Origin: GCA-020343675 sp964462945
Lineage (GTDB): Bacteria > Planctomycetota > Phycisphaerae > Sedimentisphaerales > Anaerobacaceae
Length of the DNA stretch: 64,000 nt
Direction of reading: 5' to 3'
Assembly: GCA_964462945.1 (NCBI GenBank)
Contig: CAYWZW010000023.1
Location: forward strand, 1-64,000
Shown here: positions 33,945-41,901 of the stretch, in pieces
Layout: the number at the start of each line of letters is the position of its first letter
Position numbering within the stretch: position 1 is the first letter of the stretch
Translations under genes and position numbers: made by a program
Notes under the pieces: generated by a model
What the model was told of the DNA's origin: nothing
Database searches by the model: none
Seen by the model: the letters and a program-made list of their open reading frames with translations, nothing else

Positions 33945-35003
33945 ATGGTAGTGAAAGACAGAACGTCCGGGAAATATCATATCTCTGGGCCCTTGTGCGT
34001 CGCTGGGCTCATGCTGCTGTTATTTTGCGGCGGATGTGATAGTCAGCGCGCGGAGTTATCCTTTCGGCCCAGCGCGCCGCTGGCCTGGCCCGAGCCCCCG
34101 GAGACGCCGCGCATCAGGTACCTCGGGGCGATATCGACGGAAGAGGACTTGAAAAAGAAAGTCTCGTGGGCGGAGGGATTGGGTGAGCTGCTGTTCGGCA
34201 AGAAGAAGGTCGGCGTTCTGCTGGCCCCCTACGCCGTCGCCGTTGACCGGGACGGCAGATTGTTTGTCGCGGACGCCGCAGGGGCGGTCGTTCACGTGTT
34301 TGACCTGGGCACACGCAGGTACAAACAGTTCGCAGACATGGCCGACCAGGAAAGATTATCGAAGCCGGTCGGCCTGACAATCGCGGACAATTGGATCTAC
34401 GTGGTCGATAGCGCTCTGCGGAAAGTCTGTGTCTTTGACAAGAACGGCCAGTTCATCTTCTCCTTTGGAAGCGAGCGGTTTACGAGACCCTCCGGCATTG
34501 CCTACCGGCGGGATGACGAAACGGTGTACGTCACGGACGCGGCGCGCCATGCGATAGACGTATTCACCAAAGGCGGGAAGTTTATCCAGCAAATCGGATC
34601 CAGAGGTCTATCGCCGGGGATGTTTAACTTTCCGACTCATGTGTGGATCGACGGGCGCGGCAACTTGTACGTCAGTGATACATTGAACTACAGAATTCAG
34701 GTATTCACGAGGGATCGGCAGTTCCTCACGACGTTCGGCCGGCAGGGAGACCGGCCGGGCAACTTCGCTCATCCGTGCGGCGTTGCCACAGACGCTTCCG
34801 GCAACATCTACGTGACGGACCGTCAATTTGAAAACGTGCAGATCTTCGACCCGCAAGGCCACATCCTTATGGCTTTTGGGCAGGAAGGGACGCAGGCCGG
34901 CCAGTTCTGGCTGCCGGCCGGAATCTTTATAGATGAACGTAACAGAATCTATGTCGCCGATTCATTCAACAAACGAATCCAGATATTCGAGCTTCTGGAG
35001 TAA
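33945..35003 (+). CDS. NHL-repeat propeller lipoprotein
   Basis: 352-residue lipoprotein (LLLFCGGC, Cys31) made almost entirely of a six-bladed NHL propeller: APYAVAVDRDGRLFVADA, KPVGLTIADNWIYVVDSA, RPSGIAYRRDDETVYVTDAA, FPTHVWIDGRGNLYVSDTLN, HPCGVATDASGNIYVTDRQ and LPAGIFIDERNRIYVADSFN. It lacks the C-terminal helical repeats of its relative at 28882, but shares the region just after the lipobox (PPETPRIRYLGAIS versus PPEVPRLQFLKSIS), so the two are paralogues. It lies 20 bases after the barrel gene and 8 bases before the next cytochrome, clearly in one operon. Confidence 0.9.
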   Translation: MVVKDRTSGKYHISGPLCVAGLMLLLFCGGCDSQRAELSFRPSAPLAWPEPPETPRIRYLGAISTEEDLKKKVSWAEGLGELLFGKKKVGVLLAPYAVAVDRDGRLFVADAAGAVVHVFDLGTRRYKQFADMADQERLSKPVGLTIADNWIYVVDSALRKVCVFDKNGQFIFSFGSERFTRPSGIAYRRDDETVYVTDAARHAIDVFTKGGKFIQQIGSRGLSPGMFNFPTHVWIDGRGNLYVSDTLNYRIQVFTRDRQFLTTFGRQGDRPGNFAHPCGVATDASGNIYVTDRQFENVQIFDPQGHILMAFGQEGTQAGQFWLPAGIFIDERNRIYVADSFNKRIQIFELLE

Positions 35004-35011
35004 ATCGAAAC

Positions 35012-36661
35012 ATGAGAAACAAATGGACTGACCTGGTAACGTTACTGGCGGCCGCCGCGATGTCGGGCTCGACCGCTATGGCGTTGACCGAAGGCACGCC
35101 GCACGACTTGTCGGCCGTGACCGGAGGAAATACCTGCGGCTTCTGCCACACCCCACACGGAGCACTCACCGGGACTCCACTGTGGAGCCACAAGCTCTCC
35201 ACGGCGGTTTACACGATCTACCAAAGCTCGTCCCTGGAGGCCCGGGTGGGCCAGCCGACAGGTTCGAGCAAGCTGTGCCTGAGCTGTCACGACGGCACCG
35301 TGGCCCTGACCGAAACCGTGAGCGGCGGCTCCAAAGGCGGCACGTACATCTCGCCGGGCGAGGCAAACCTCGGAACCGATCTCTCGGACGACCACCCGAT
35401 CAGCTTCGTCTATTCCGCGGCGCTGTCGGCGGAGGACGTCCAGATACGCTCACCCTCGGCGCTGCCCGAACAGCTCAAGCTGGACAGGTCGGGCGAGCTG
35501 CAATGTACCACGTGTCACAACCCTCACGAGAACCTGTACGGCAACTTCCTGGTGATGTCCAACCGACGGTCGGCCATGTGTGTAGCGTGCCACGATTTGT
35601 CCGGGTGGAGACTTTCAACGCACCAGAGCTCAACAGCCTTATCCGCGGTCGCCAGTGACCCGTATCTGCAGAGCAGCGAGCACGCCACAATGACGGAGAA
35701 CGGCTGCCTGAGCTGCCACCGGCCCCATTCCGCCGGCGGACACGAACGGCTGCTTCATTTCGCCAGGTCGGAGGACAACTGTCTGAACTGCCATGATGGC
35801 TCCGTGGCAAGCTCCAATTTAAGATCGGACCTGCTCAAGCTCAGCCGGCACGATGTGGCTCGATATGACGGCATCCACGACCTGAAGGAATCTCCGCTGG
35901 CCGCAGCCAGACACGTTGAATGTGTGGATTGTCACAACCCCCATACGGTTCAGGATGCACCGGCCCAGCCCCCGGTTGTGCCCGGGATGATGCGGGGGGT
36001 TTCCGGCGTCACGGTCTCCGGGGGCGTCATACAGCAGGTCCAGCACGAATACGAGGTGTGCTTCAAATGTCACGCCGACAATCCGAGCCGGATCCAGTCC
36101 ACGATTACCCGGCAGATCACGCAAACGAACACCCGGCTGGAGTTCGACCCCTCCGCCGCCTCGTTTCACCCCGTTGTCTCGCCGGGCCTCAATCGGAACG
36201 TTCCCAGTCTGAAATCGCCGATGACCGTTGCCACGATGATATACTGCATCGATTGCCATAATTCGGACAGCCCCTCGGGCACCAAAGGCCCCCACGGCTC
36301 CACCTACCGCTACCTTCTCGCCGATCGCTATGAAACATCCGATTTTACCCAGGAGAGCAGCTATTCGTACGAGCTGTGCTACAGGTGTCACAGCCGAAAC
36401 AGCATTTTGAACGATGAGAGTTTCACACAACACGAGAAACATCTGAAGGAACAAATTCCGTGCTCGGCGTGTCACGATGCTCACGGCATTAGCTCCGCCC
36501 AGGGAACCCAAACGAACAACAGCCATCTGATAAACTTCGATACAGCCATCGTGCGAAGCGACCCGGCAACGGGACGTTTGGAGTTTGAAGACATGGGCAC
36601 GTTGCACGGCCGGTGCTTCTTGCAGTGTCACAACAAGCAGCACTCGCCGCAGGAGTATTAA
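35012..36661 (+). CDS. dodecaheme-class exported multiheme cytochrome c
   Basis: 549-residue exported cytochrome with eleven CXXCH motifs and one CX3CH (CFLQCH) near the end. The first 170 residues (CGFCHTPHG, GQPTGSSKLCLSCHDG, DHPISFVYSAAL, CTTCHNPHE, CVACHD) repeat the plan of the small tetraheme cytochrome at 28023; a second region adds eight further sites (CLSCHRPH, CLNCHDG, CVDCHNPH, CFKCH, CIDCH, CYRCH, CSACHDAH). The signal peptide is short (LVTLLAAAAMSGSTAMA). It is the last gene of the barrel/NHL operon and is followed by a bidirectional terminator. Extracellular or outer-surface placement is likely but not shown. Confidence 0.9.
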   Translation: MRNKWTDLVTLLAAAAMSGSTAMALTEGTPHDLSAVTGGNTCGFCHTPHGALTGTPLWSHKLSTAVYTIYQSSSLEARVGQPTGSSKLCLSCHDGTVALTETVSGGSKGGTYISPGEANLGTDLSDDHPISFVYSAALSAEDVQIRSPSALPEQLKLDRSGELQCTTCHNPHENLYGNFLVMSNRRSAMCVACHDLSGWRLSTHQSSTALSAVASDPYLQSSEHATMTENGCLSCHRPHSAGGHERLLHFARSEDNCLNCHDGSVASSNLRSDLLKLSRHDVARYDGIHDLKESPLAAARHVECVDCHNPHTVQDAPAQPPVVPGMMRGVSGVTVSGGVIQQVQHEYEVCFKCHADNPSRIQSTITRQITQTNTRLEFDPSAASFHPVVSPGLNRNVPSLKSPMTVATMIYCIDCHNSDSPSGTKGPHGSTYRYLLADRYETSDFTQESSYSYELCYRCHSRNSILNDESFTQHEKHLKEQIPCSACHDAHGISSAQGTQTNNSHLINFDTAIVRSDPATGRLEFEDMGTLHGRCFLQCHNKQHSPQEY

Positions 36662-36753
36662 TAGCCGCAGCGGCCTCGCCGGAGACTCTCGCGAATTTCG
36701 AATTGGGCGGGGTTCGGGGGATTTGCGGTGTGAAGGTTTCAGGCGCATATAAA

Positions 36754-36786
36754 AAGGGCCGGTAGTGTCTAAGACCGCCGGCCCTT
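36754..36786. terminator. bidirectional rho-independent terminator
   Basis: Stem AAGGGCCGG (36754-36762) pairs perfectly with CCGGCCCTT (36778-36786). An A-run precedes it and a T-rich stretch follows, so it can serve both the plus-strand cytochrome operon and the convergent minus-strand cytochrome gene. Confidence 0.75.
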
Positions 36787-36812
36787 ATTGGTTGTCTATA
36801 CAGGACTGCTTC

Positions 36813-38867
36813 TTACGGTCGAACCAGACCTGTGACGTTTGCCCCCAGGTCCGCCAGGCTGTCGTACAGCACCTGTAGGATGTATTTGCCATTGTGGGCA
36901 AACCCGCCGGGGTCCTTCACAGAGTATTGGTAATTGTAGGCCGCCTGGAGCAAGCGAGGCGTAAACGTGCTGTACCTGCCCTCGCCCGCATCCACCTGGC
37001 CGTTGCCGTTGGTGTCTGCAAAGAAGTATGGGTTCGTGTGTGCGTCATACACAATAGCCACCCCGCCCACGTTCACGGCATAACTCTGAATCGCCGCATA
37101 GAGAGCCGCTCGAACGGTCTCGATTTCCTTGGCGAGTCCTTCCTTCGTGTCGCCGTCGCCGTCGTAGTCCGTGCCGCCCCTGCGGATGTCGTGAGGATCT
37201 TGTGCCCCGCCGTGGCAGCCGCCGCAGAGCGGCGTCTGGACCTCAAGCTTGTGAGTGTCGTGGCACTCGATGCAGGTGTCGAAGCGTTCGACGTGCCCAA
37301 AGCGACCCTTGTACGTCTTGCCTGCATATTCGTAGGCGCCCTTGGCCTCCGTACCAAAGAGCGTGGCCCCGGTGGCATAGTAGTGGACGTTGAGGAATCT
37401 CAGGCTTGGCGCTACGGTGTCCAGAGGAAGCCCGGCAATCGCGGCGTCCATACTGATCGTGGACTGGCGCCCCTGGTGGCAGTTGATGCACAGGTTGCTG
37501 TCATCGCCGATGTCAAGCTCAGCACCGCTGGGGAACACCACCAGTCCGGCTTGGCGCCGCGTGAACTGCGGTATAGCATCGTGACAAGTGGAACATAAAA
37601 GTCCATTTGAAAGCGGCTGTGAGGCGCTGACCCCTTCCTTCAGGAAGAAAGGCAGGCCCGTGGCGGAATGGCACTTGCTGCAGCTTCCGGAGACTTCCCC
37701 GTCCTCATCCCAATGCCGGAACGGCTCCTGCGACCCGGCGAAGTGGCCCGCGTCTTCCCGATGAAGCCCCGCGACCAGGCCGGGATCCATGTCCTCGATG
37801 GAATCGTACAACAGTTGAATGATGTACTTGGCGTTGTGAGCGAACGCGCCGGGATCCTTGATGGAGACCTGGTAGTTATAGGTGGACCTGACCAGGCGCG
37901 CCGTGAAGGCGTTGTACCCAGCCTCCCCCTCGTCGAACTGCCCGTTGTTGTTTGCGTCGATGAAGAAGTAGGGATGCGTGTGCGGATCATACACGATGGG
38001 AGTTCCGCCCGCGGCGGCGTAAGCCCGGATGGCTGCGTATAGAATCTCCCGCAGGCCCGCCATCTCGTCGTTGATACCTTCGGCCACATCGCCGTCCCCG
38101 TCGTAATCCGACGTGGAGCCCAGATAGCGAATACCTCGCAGGTTTTCCGGGCCGACCACACCGTCATGACAAGTGCCGCACATCTCAACTTTGACTTTCA
38201 GCGTGTGCGGGTTGTGGCAGGAGATACAGGTGTCGATGCCCTCAACGTGGGCGAACTTGACATCGTACGATTTGCCCGCATACTGGTACCCGCCCTTGAC
38301 CACGCCGCCCCATCTGGTGGCCGCGGCAGCGTAGTAATGAATATTCCTGAAGCTCAGCGCCGGGCTGACTGTGTCGTCATTCGGAACGTTCGCCGCAGTA
38401 ATCCTTGCTTCAACCGAAACGGTCGATTCACGACCCTGATGGCACTGCATACAGCGAGATTCGTCACCCAGGCCCGTAACCTCGACACCCGAAGGGAAAA
38501 CCACACTGTCCATAACGGCGGTAGCCTCGTTGTGACAGGCAATACACTCGATCGTCGCACCGACAGGGGCGGCATTGTCCACCTTGCCTGCCGCGGTGCC
38601 GTCAACGCCCAAAAAGTCGCGGTAGCCGGGAGTGCTGTGACATTTGGCACAACTGGTGGGGACTTGCGGCGGGTCGTCGGTGTCCCAATGGATGAACGCT
38701 TCAGCCGTTGCATCGGCGTGCGCCGAGGAAGCCCAGTCCGCCTCGTAAGGGACCTCGACAGCCAATATCTGCACTCCTCCCCACGCAACCAGCGCCAACG
38801 CCCCCACGGCCAAGAGAACCACTGCGGTCCGTAGCACCCAGTTGCTGCTAAACTGACGTCTTGCCAT
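36813..38867 (-). CDS. decaheme cytochrome built of two pentaheme modules
   Basis: 684 residues with an N-terminal signal or anchor helix and ten CXXCH motifs, arranged as two homologous halves of five. Each half runs HWDxD...SCxKCHSxxG, then HYYAxxATxxG, CISCH or CIECH with H-L-V/E, MCGTCH or LCGGCH, DYDGDGD, and DPHTHPYFFID or DAHTNPYFFAD followed by NGQxDxGE. The DYDGDGD and DxNxNGQxDxGE loops resemble EF-hand calcium sites, so each half probably binds Ca2+. The ATG at 38867 has a perfect GGAGG site; upstream codons are not used. A strong sigma-54-type promoter lies 100 bases upstream. It is monocistronic and convergent with the main cluster. Confidence 0.9.
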   Translation of the reverse strand: MARRQFSSNWVLRTAVVLLAVGALALVAWGGVQILAVEVPYEADWASSAHADATAEAFIHWDTDDPPQVPTSCAKCHSTPGYRDFLGVDGTAAGKVDNAAPVGATIECIACHNEATAVMDSVVFPSGVEVTGLGDESRCMQCHQGRESTVSVEARITAANVPNDDTVSPALSFRNIHYYAAAATRWGGVVKGGYQYAGKSYDVKFAHVEGIDTCISCHNPHTLKVKVEMCGTCHDGVVGPENLRGIRYLGSTSDYDGDGDVAEGINDEMAGLREILYAAIRAYAAAGGTPIVYDPHTHPYFFIDANNNGQFDEGEAGYNAFTARLVRSTYNYQVSIKDPGAFAHNAKYIIQLLYDSIEDMDPGLVAGLHREDAGHFAGSQEPFRHWDEDGEVSGSCSKCHSATGLPFFLKEGVSASQPLSNGLLCSTCHDAIPQFTRRQAGLVVFPSGAELDIGDDSNLCINCHQGRQSTISMDAAIAGLPLDTVAPSLRFLNVHYYATGATLFGTEAKGAYEYAGKTYKGRFGHVERFDTCIECHDTHKLEVQTPLCGGCHGGAQDPHDIRRGGTDYDGDGDTKEGLAKEIETVRAALYAAIQSYAVNVGGVAIVYDAHTNPYFFADTNGNGQVDAGEGRYSTFTPRLLQAAYNYQYSVKDPGGFAHNGKYILQVLYDSLADLGANVTGLVRP

Positions 38868-38965
38868 ATTTCCAACCTCCAAAAACAAGAATTCCACAGG
38901 TTTCTTTGCCTTATCCCTCCACCATCGGACGCGCAGGGATAGAACATCACATATCCAAAGAGTGC

Positions 38966-38981
38966 AGCAAATGATGTACCA
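38966..38981 (-). promoter_or_regulatory. putative sigma-54 promoter of decaheme cytochrome gene
   Basis: On the minus strand TGGTACATCATTTGCT: TGG and TTGC with exactly 10 bases between GG and GC, close to the TGGCAC-N5-TTGC consensus. About 100 bases before the start codon. Confidence 0.6.
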
Positions 38982-39142
38982 TAATGAAGATACTATGCCA
39001 AACGTCGCGTTGGATAATAGGCGTAACGATTTGTAATACAATCACTTATGTTATTATCTTAATGGCAGAATTGTCTTGTGGAGCGGAGATTCTAAGGTCA
39101 GATTTTCTCAGGCGCGAGAAAAGCTGCATCTCGCGTTCCCAT

Positions 39143-40195
39143 TCATGGGAATGGAAGGATATGTATGTTTTCACAGCTTAGCTGGGCAGTCACGTGAGAC
39201 TGATGTACCCCCTGCAGTTGGGCGAACGCGGCATGAGTTATATGAGCCACGAGATTGACGGGACCGGCAAGCTCGACTCGGACATACCCCCCGCAGTCGC
39301 GCGAGCGAACGAGCCGGACGCAGAGTGCGTTTTCGCCTTTGCCGTCGTCCCCAGAACGTGGGCGAACCAGGACAGCTTCAGGCCGAATCATAAACAACAA
39401 TTTGCCGCTGTGCTTGCCTGGTATCTGCAATTCGGTATCGCCGATCCTTACCCGCGTGTCCGAGCTGCGGATGCCCTGTCCTGTGACCTCTGCATCAAGA
39501 ATGTTCTCGCACCGCATAAAACTCGCGACAAACTCGCTGTTCGGCTTACGCAGCAGCTTATCCAGAGAGCCGACCTGTTGCAGGACACCCTGATGCAATA
39601 TCGCAGCTCGGTCCGCCACCGAAAATGCTTCTTCCAGATTATGGCTCACGTGGACGGTCGTTAGGCCGAGCTGACGCTGAATTTCCAGCAGTTGCCCACA
39701 GACTTCCTGCCGGGTCACCTCGTCCAAGGCACAGACGGGCTCATCCAGAAGCAGAATCTTCGGCTTCAAAACCAGGGCCCGCGCCAGGGCCACGCGCTGC
39801 TTTTCCCCACCACTAAGCCCGTCAATTCTGCGTGACAGCAGGTGCCGGATACCAAGCAAGTCTGCGGTCTGGGTGACCTTCGCTTCTGTATGACCGTGGG
39901 CGCGCAAGCCAAAAGCGATGTTTTGTTCGACGGAAAGATGCGGAAAAAGGGCGTAGTCCTGAGGCACGTACCCGATACCGCGAGTGCGAGGCTCGAGGCG
40001 GGTGACCTCCCGTTCATCGATGTATATTCGACCCGACTCGATCTTTTTGAGGCCACAAAGACACTCCAGAAAGATGGTCTTACCCGAGCCCGGCGGACCT
40101 AACAAGACAAAATACTCTCCCTTGGCTATGTCCAGGCTCAAGCCCTGAAATTGGAATGTTCCGATGCGATAGGAGATTTCCTCGGTGCGAATCAT
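39143..40195 (-). CDS. ABC transporter ATPase, molybdate/tungstate type
   Basis: 350-residue ATP-binding subunit with Walker A GPPGSGKT, signature LSGGEKQRVALARAL, Walker B ILLLDEP and the H-loop VHVSHN. A C-terminal TOBE-like domain (about residues 235-345, FMIRPEAVLVRPRS) is typical of oxyanion importers such as ModC, CysA or WtpC. Its start overlaps the permease stop by four bases. The substrate is inferred from the ModA-like binding proteins in the same operon; an iron or other anion cannot be excluded. Confidence 0.85.
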   Translation of the reverse strand: MIRTEEISYRIGTFQFQGLSLDIAKGEYFVLLGPPGSGKTIFLECLCGLKKIESGRIYIDEREVTRLEPRTRGIGYVPQDYALFPHLSVEQNIAFGLRAHGHTEAKVTQTADLLGIRHLLSRRIDGLSGGEKQRVALARALVLKPKILLLDEPVCALDEVTRQEVCGQLLEIQRQLGLTTVHVSHNLEEAFSVADRAAILHQGVLQQVGSLDKLLRKPNSEFVASFMRCENILDAEVTGQGIRSSDTRVRIGDTELQIPGKHSGKLLFMIRPEAVLVRPRSGDDGKGENALCVRLVRSRDCGGYVRVELAGPVNLVAHITHAAFAQLQGVHQSHVTAQLSCENIHILPFP

Positions 40196-41019
40196 AATTT
40201 CACCAGGGTCGAACCGCCGGCAAGGCGGATGCCCGTTACCGCGATCAACGCCACGAAGATGAGCAGCAGCGCGATGGCCAGGGCGACTTCAAGGTTCCCG
40301 ACCGACTGTTCGAGAAAGATGGTGGTGCTTAATACTTCGGTCCGGCCGCGGAACGAGCCGACGAAGATCATCAACGGTCCGAAAAGTCCAAACGCACGGG
40401 CCCAGGTCAAAATGCCGCCGGCGATAATACCGTTGCGGGCCAGGGGAAGCGACACCCGGCGAAAACTACCCCATTGGGTGCACCCCAACGTCAGGGCAAC
40501 GTTTTCGCAGCGCCGGTCCACATCGTCAAAGGCGGTCTTGGCCGAGCGGATGGCAAAGCTGGCCGCGGCCACAAACTGGCACAGCACAATGCCCTTGGGC
40601 TGAAAAACGAATTCGAGCCCCAGGTCTTCCTGGATCCAGCGGCCCACGGCCGTTTGCGAGAAGAACACCAGCAGCGTCAGGCCGGCGACCAGAGGAGGAA
40701 AGACGATGGGCAAATCCACTAAAGCATCGGCCAGTATCCGGCCGGGAAACCGGAACCGGCTCAGAGCATATCCCATAGGCACCGCAAAGAGCAGGGCGAT
40801 CAGTGTGCTCACAAGGCTCGTCCAGGTGCTCATCCACAAAGCGTGTAGGATGAACTTGGAGGACAGCACTGTCGCGACGGCTTTCCTATCGACGTAGAAG
40901 ACATCCGTCACGATCAACACCAAAACGAATACGACAAAGACGGATACGAAGAAAAATGCCGCAGCGGAGAAGACGCGGTCGCGCCAGCCTCTTACAGGGG
41001 TGTCTATGGCTGCCTTCAT
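40192..41019 (-). CDS. ABC transporter permease, ModB/CysT type
   Basis: 275-residue inner-membrane permease with about six helices. The coupling-helix motif (EAA loop) reads ENVALTLGCTQWGSFRRVSLPLARNGIIAGGILTWARAFG, and the upstream segment LADALVDLPIVFPPLVAGLTLLVFF is typical of ModB/CysT/WtpB. The start ATG overlaps the stop of the 126-residue gene (TAATG), and the stop overlaps the ATPase start. It forms the membrane channel of the operon importer. Confidence 0.88.
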   Translation of the reverse strand: MKAAIDTPVRGWRDRVFSAAAFFFVSVFVVFVLVLIVTDVFYVDRKAVATVLSSKFILHALWMSTWTSLVSTLIALLFAVPMGYALSRFRFPGRILADALVDLPIVFPPLVAGLTLLVFFSQTAVGRWIQEDLGLEFVFQPKGIVLCQFVAAASFAIRSAKTAFDDVDRRCENVALTLGCTQWGSFRRVSLPLARNGIIAGGILTWARAFGLFGPLMIFVGSFRGRTEVLSTTIFLEQSVGNLEVALAIALLLIFVALIAVTGIRLAGGSTLVKL

Positions 41020-41399
41020 TATAGACCCATCGATCTAAAGATGCCCCACCGGTTGAACTCGTAATACAGCATATATCCCATGCAGACTACCACGATGAGG
41101 GTCGTAATAACGCCGCACGTCCTGATCTGTGCCGGTTTGAAACTTGCCTGCGAGGAAACGACACGTTTGAGCACAAAGTATGCCATCAACGTGACAGCAC
41201 CCGCTGTCAGGAAGGCAAAAACCTGCATCCCGTACCAGCCCTGCGAAGGGACGCCCTTTTCATTGACCCATTTCCACGTATGCTCCAGCGGATAATAGCG
41301 CGGCAGCTTGATGGGAAACCATAGAGTGCAGCAGTAGAACAGGTTCGTCAACGCCGTGAAAGCGGCGCCGAGAATATAAGCCGAATCTGATTTGCTCAC
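41019..41399 (-). CDS. small membrane protein of ABC operon, 126 aa
   Basis: Three hydrophobic helices: GAAFTALTNLFYCCTLWFPI, VFAFLTAGAVTLMAYFVL and CGVITTLIVVVCMGYMLYYEF. I recognise no family. It starts with GTG overlapping the stop of the preceding 157-residue gene (GTGA) and ends overlapping the permease start, so it is tightly coupled to the transporter. Aromatic and charged residues in the first loop (LPRYYPLEHTWKWVNEKG) would face the periplasm if the N-terminus is inside. An accessory subunit of the importer or a redox membrane component are both possible. Confidence 0.7.
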   Translation of the reverse strand: MSKSDSAYILGAAFTALTNLFYCCTLWFPIKLPRYYPLEHTWKWVNEKGVPSQGWYGMQVFAFLTAGAVTLMAYFVLKRVVSSQASFKPAQIRTCGVITTLIVVVCMGYMLYYEFNRWGIFRSMGL

Positions 41400-41869
41400 G
41401 ACCACGACCCCTTCAGGAGCGTCAAGTAACAACCGACAACAACTTTGTACCACACAATTACGTTCAGCAGCAGACAAAGCGGCACGTACAGGAAAAGCTT
41501 GTCCTTTTCCTCCGCCGGCTGAAAACTCTTGCGCAAAAAGTAGTAAACGACGAACATCGCCAGTCCGACCGCCCCCCAGTGTTCTTTGACCTCGAACAGG
41601 CCGGTGGCCCACGGCAGCTCCGGGTCAAAATAGCGATGGCGGATGTGAATCCTGTAGGCGGGATAAATCAACGCGCCGATGATATACACGATCGCATACG
41701 CCCACAGGGAGACTCGAACGTAGAGCCATTCCAGTTTTTGCCGACCGAATTTACCGCGGAGGTAGCCGACGACAATGAGCAGGCTATGCGTCATGGCCCC
41801 CACGAGCACGAAAGTCACAAGTAAATGTGCTAAGAGCAAGAGGCCGTAGAAGTTCTCCAGAAAAATCAT
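41396..41869 (-). CDS. membrane protein with conserved-looking histidines, 157 aa
   Basis: Four hydrophobic helices (LLLLAHLLVTFVLVGAM, SLWAYAIVYIIGALIYP, GAVGLAMFVVYYFLRK, LFLYVPLCLLLNVIVWY). His15 and His28 lie in or at the end of the first helix, and a Tyr-Pro-x-Tyr-Arg-Ile-His-Ile-Arg-His segment follows the second, an arrangement that could ligate heme b as in small cytochrome b-like proteins. The family is not recognised. It is followed by, and overlaps, the 126-residue membrane gene. The pairing of such proteins with a ModA-type importer is unusual. Confidence 0.65.
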   Translation of the reverse strand: MIFLENFYGLLLLAHLLVTFVLVGAMTHSLLIVVGYLRGKFGRQKLEWLYVRVSLWAYAIVYIIGALIYPAYRIHIRHRYFDPELPWATGLFEVKEHWGAVGLAMFVVYYFLRKSFQPAEEKDKLFLYVPLCLLLNVIVWYKVVVGCYLTLLKGSWS

Positions 41870-41901
41870 AGCGTTGCTCTCCGAGGCAGAAATTCCAGGT
41901 C

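Noticed and set aside
35012..38867. CRISPR-like repetition from regularly spaced CXXCH codons
   Set aside because: The periodicity comes from heme motifs in coding sequence; spacers are not unique DNA between identical repeats.
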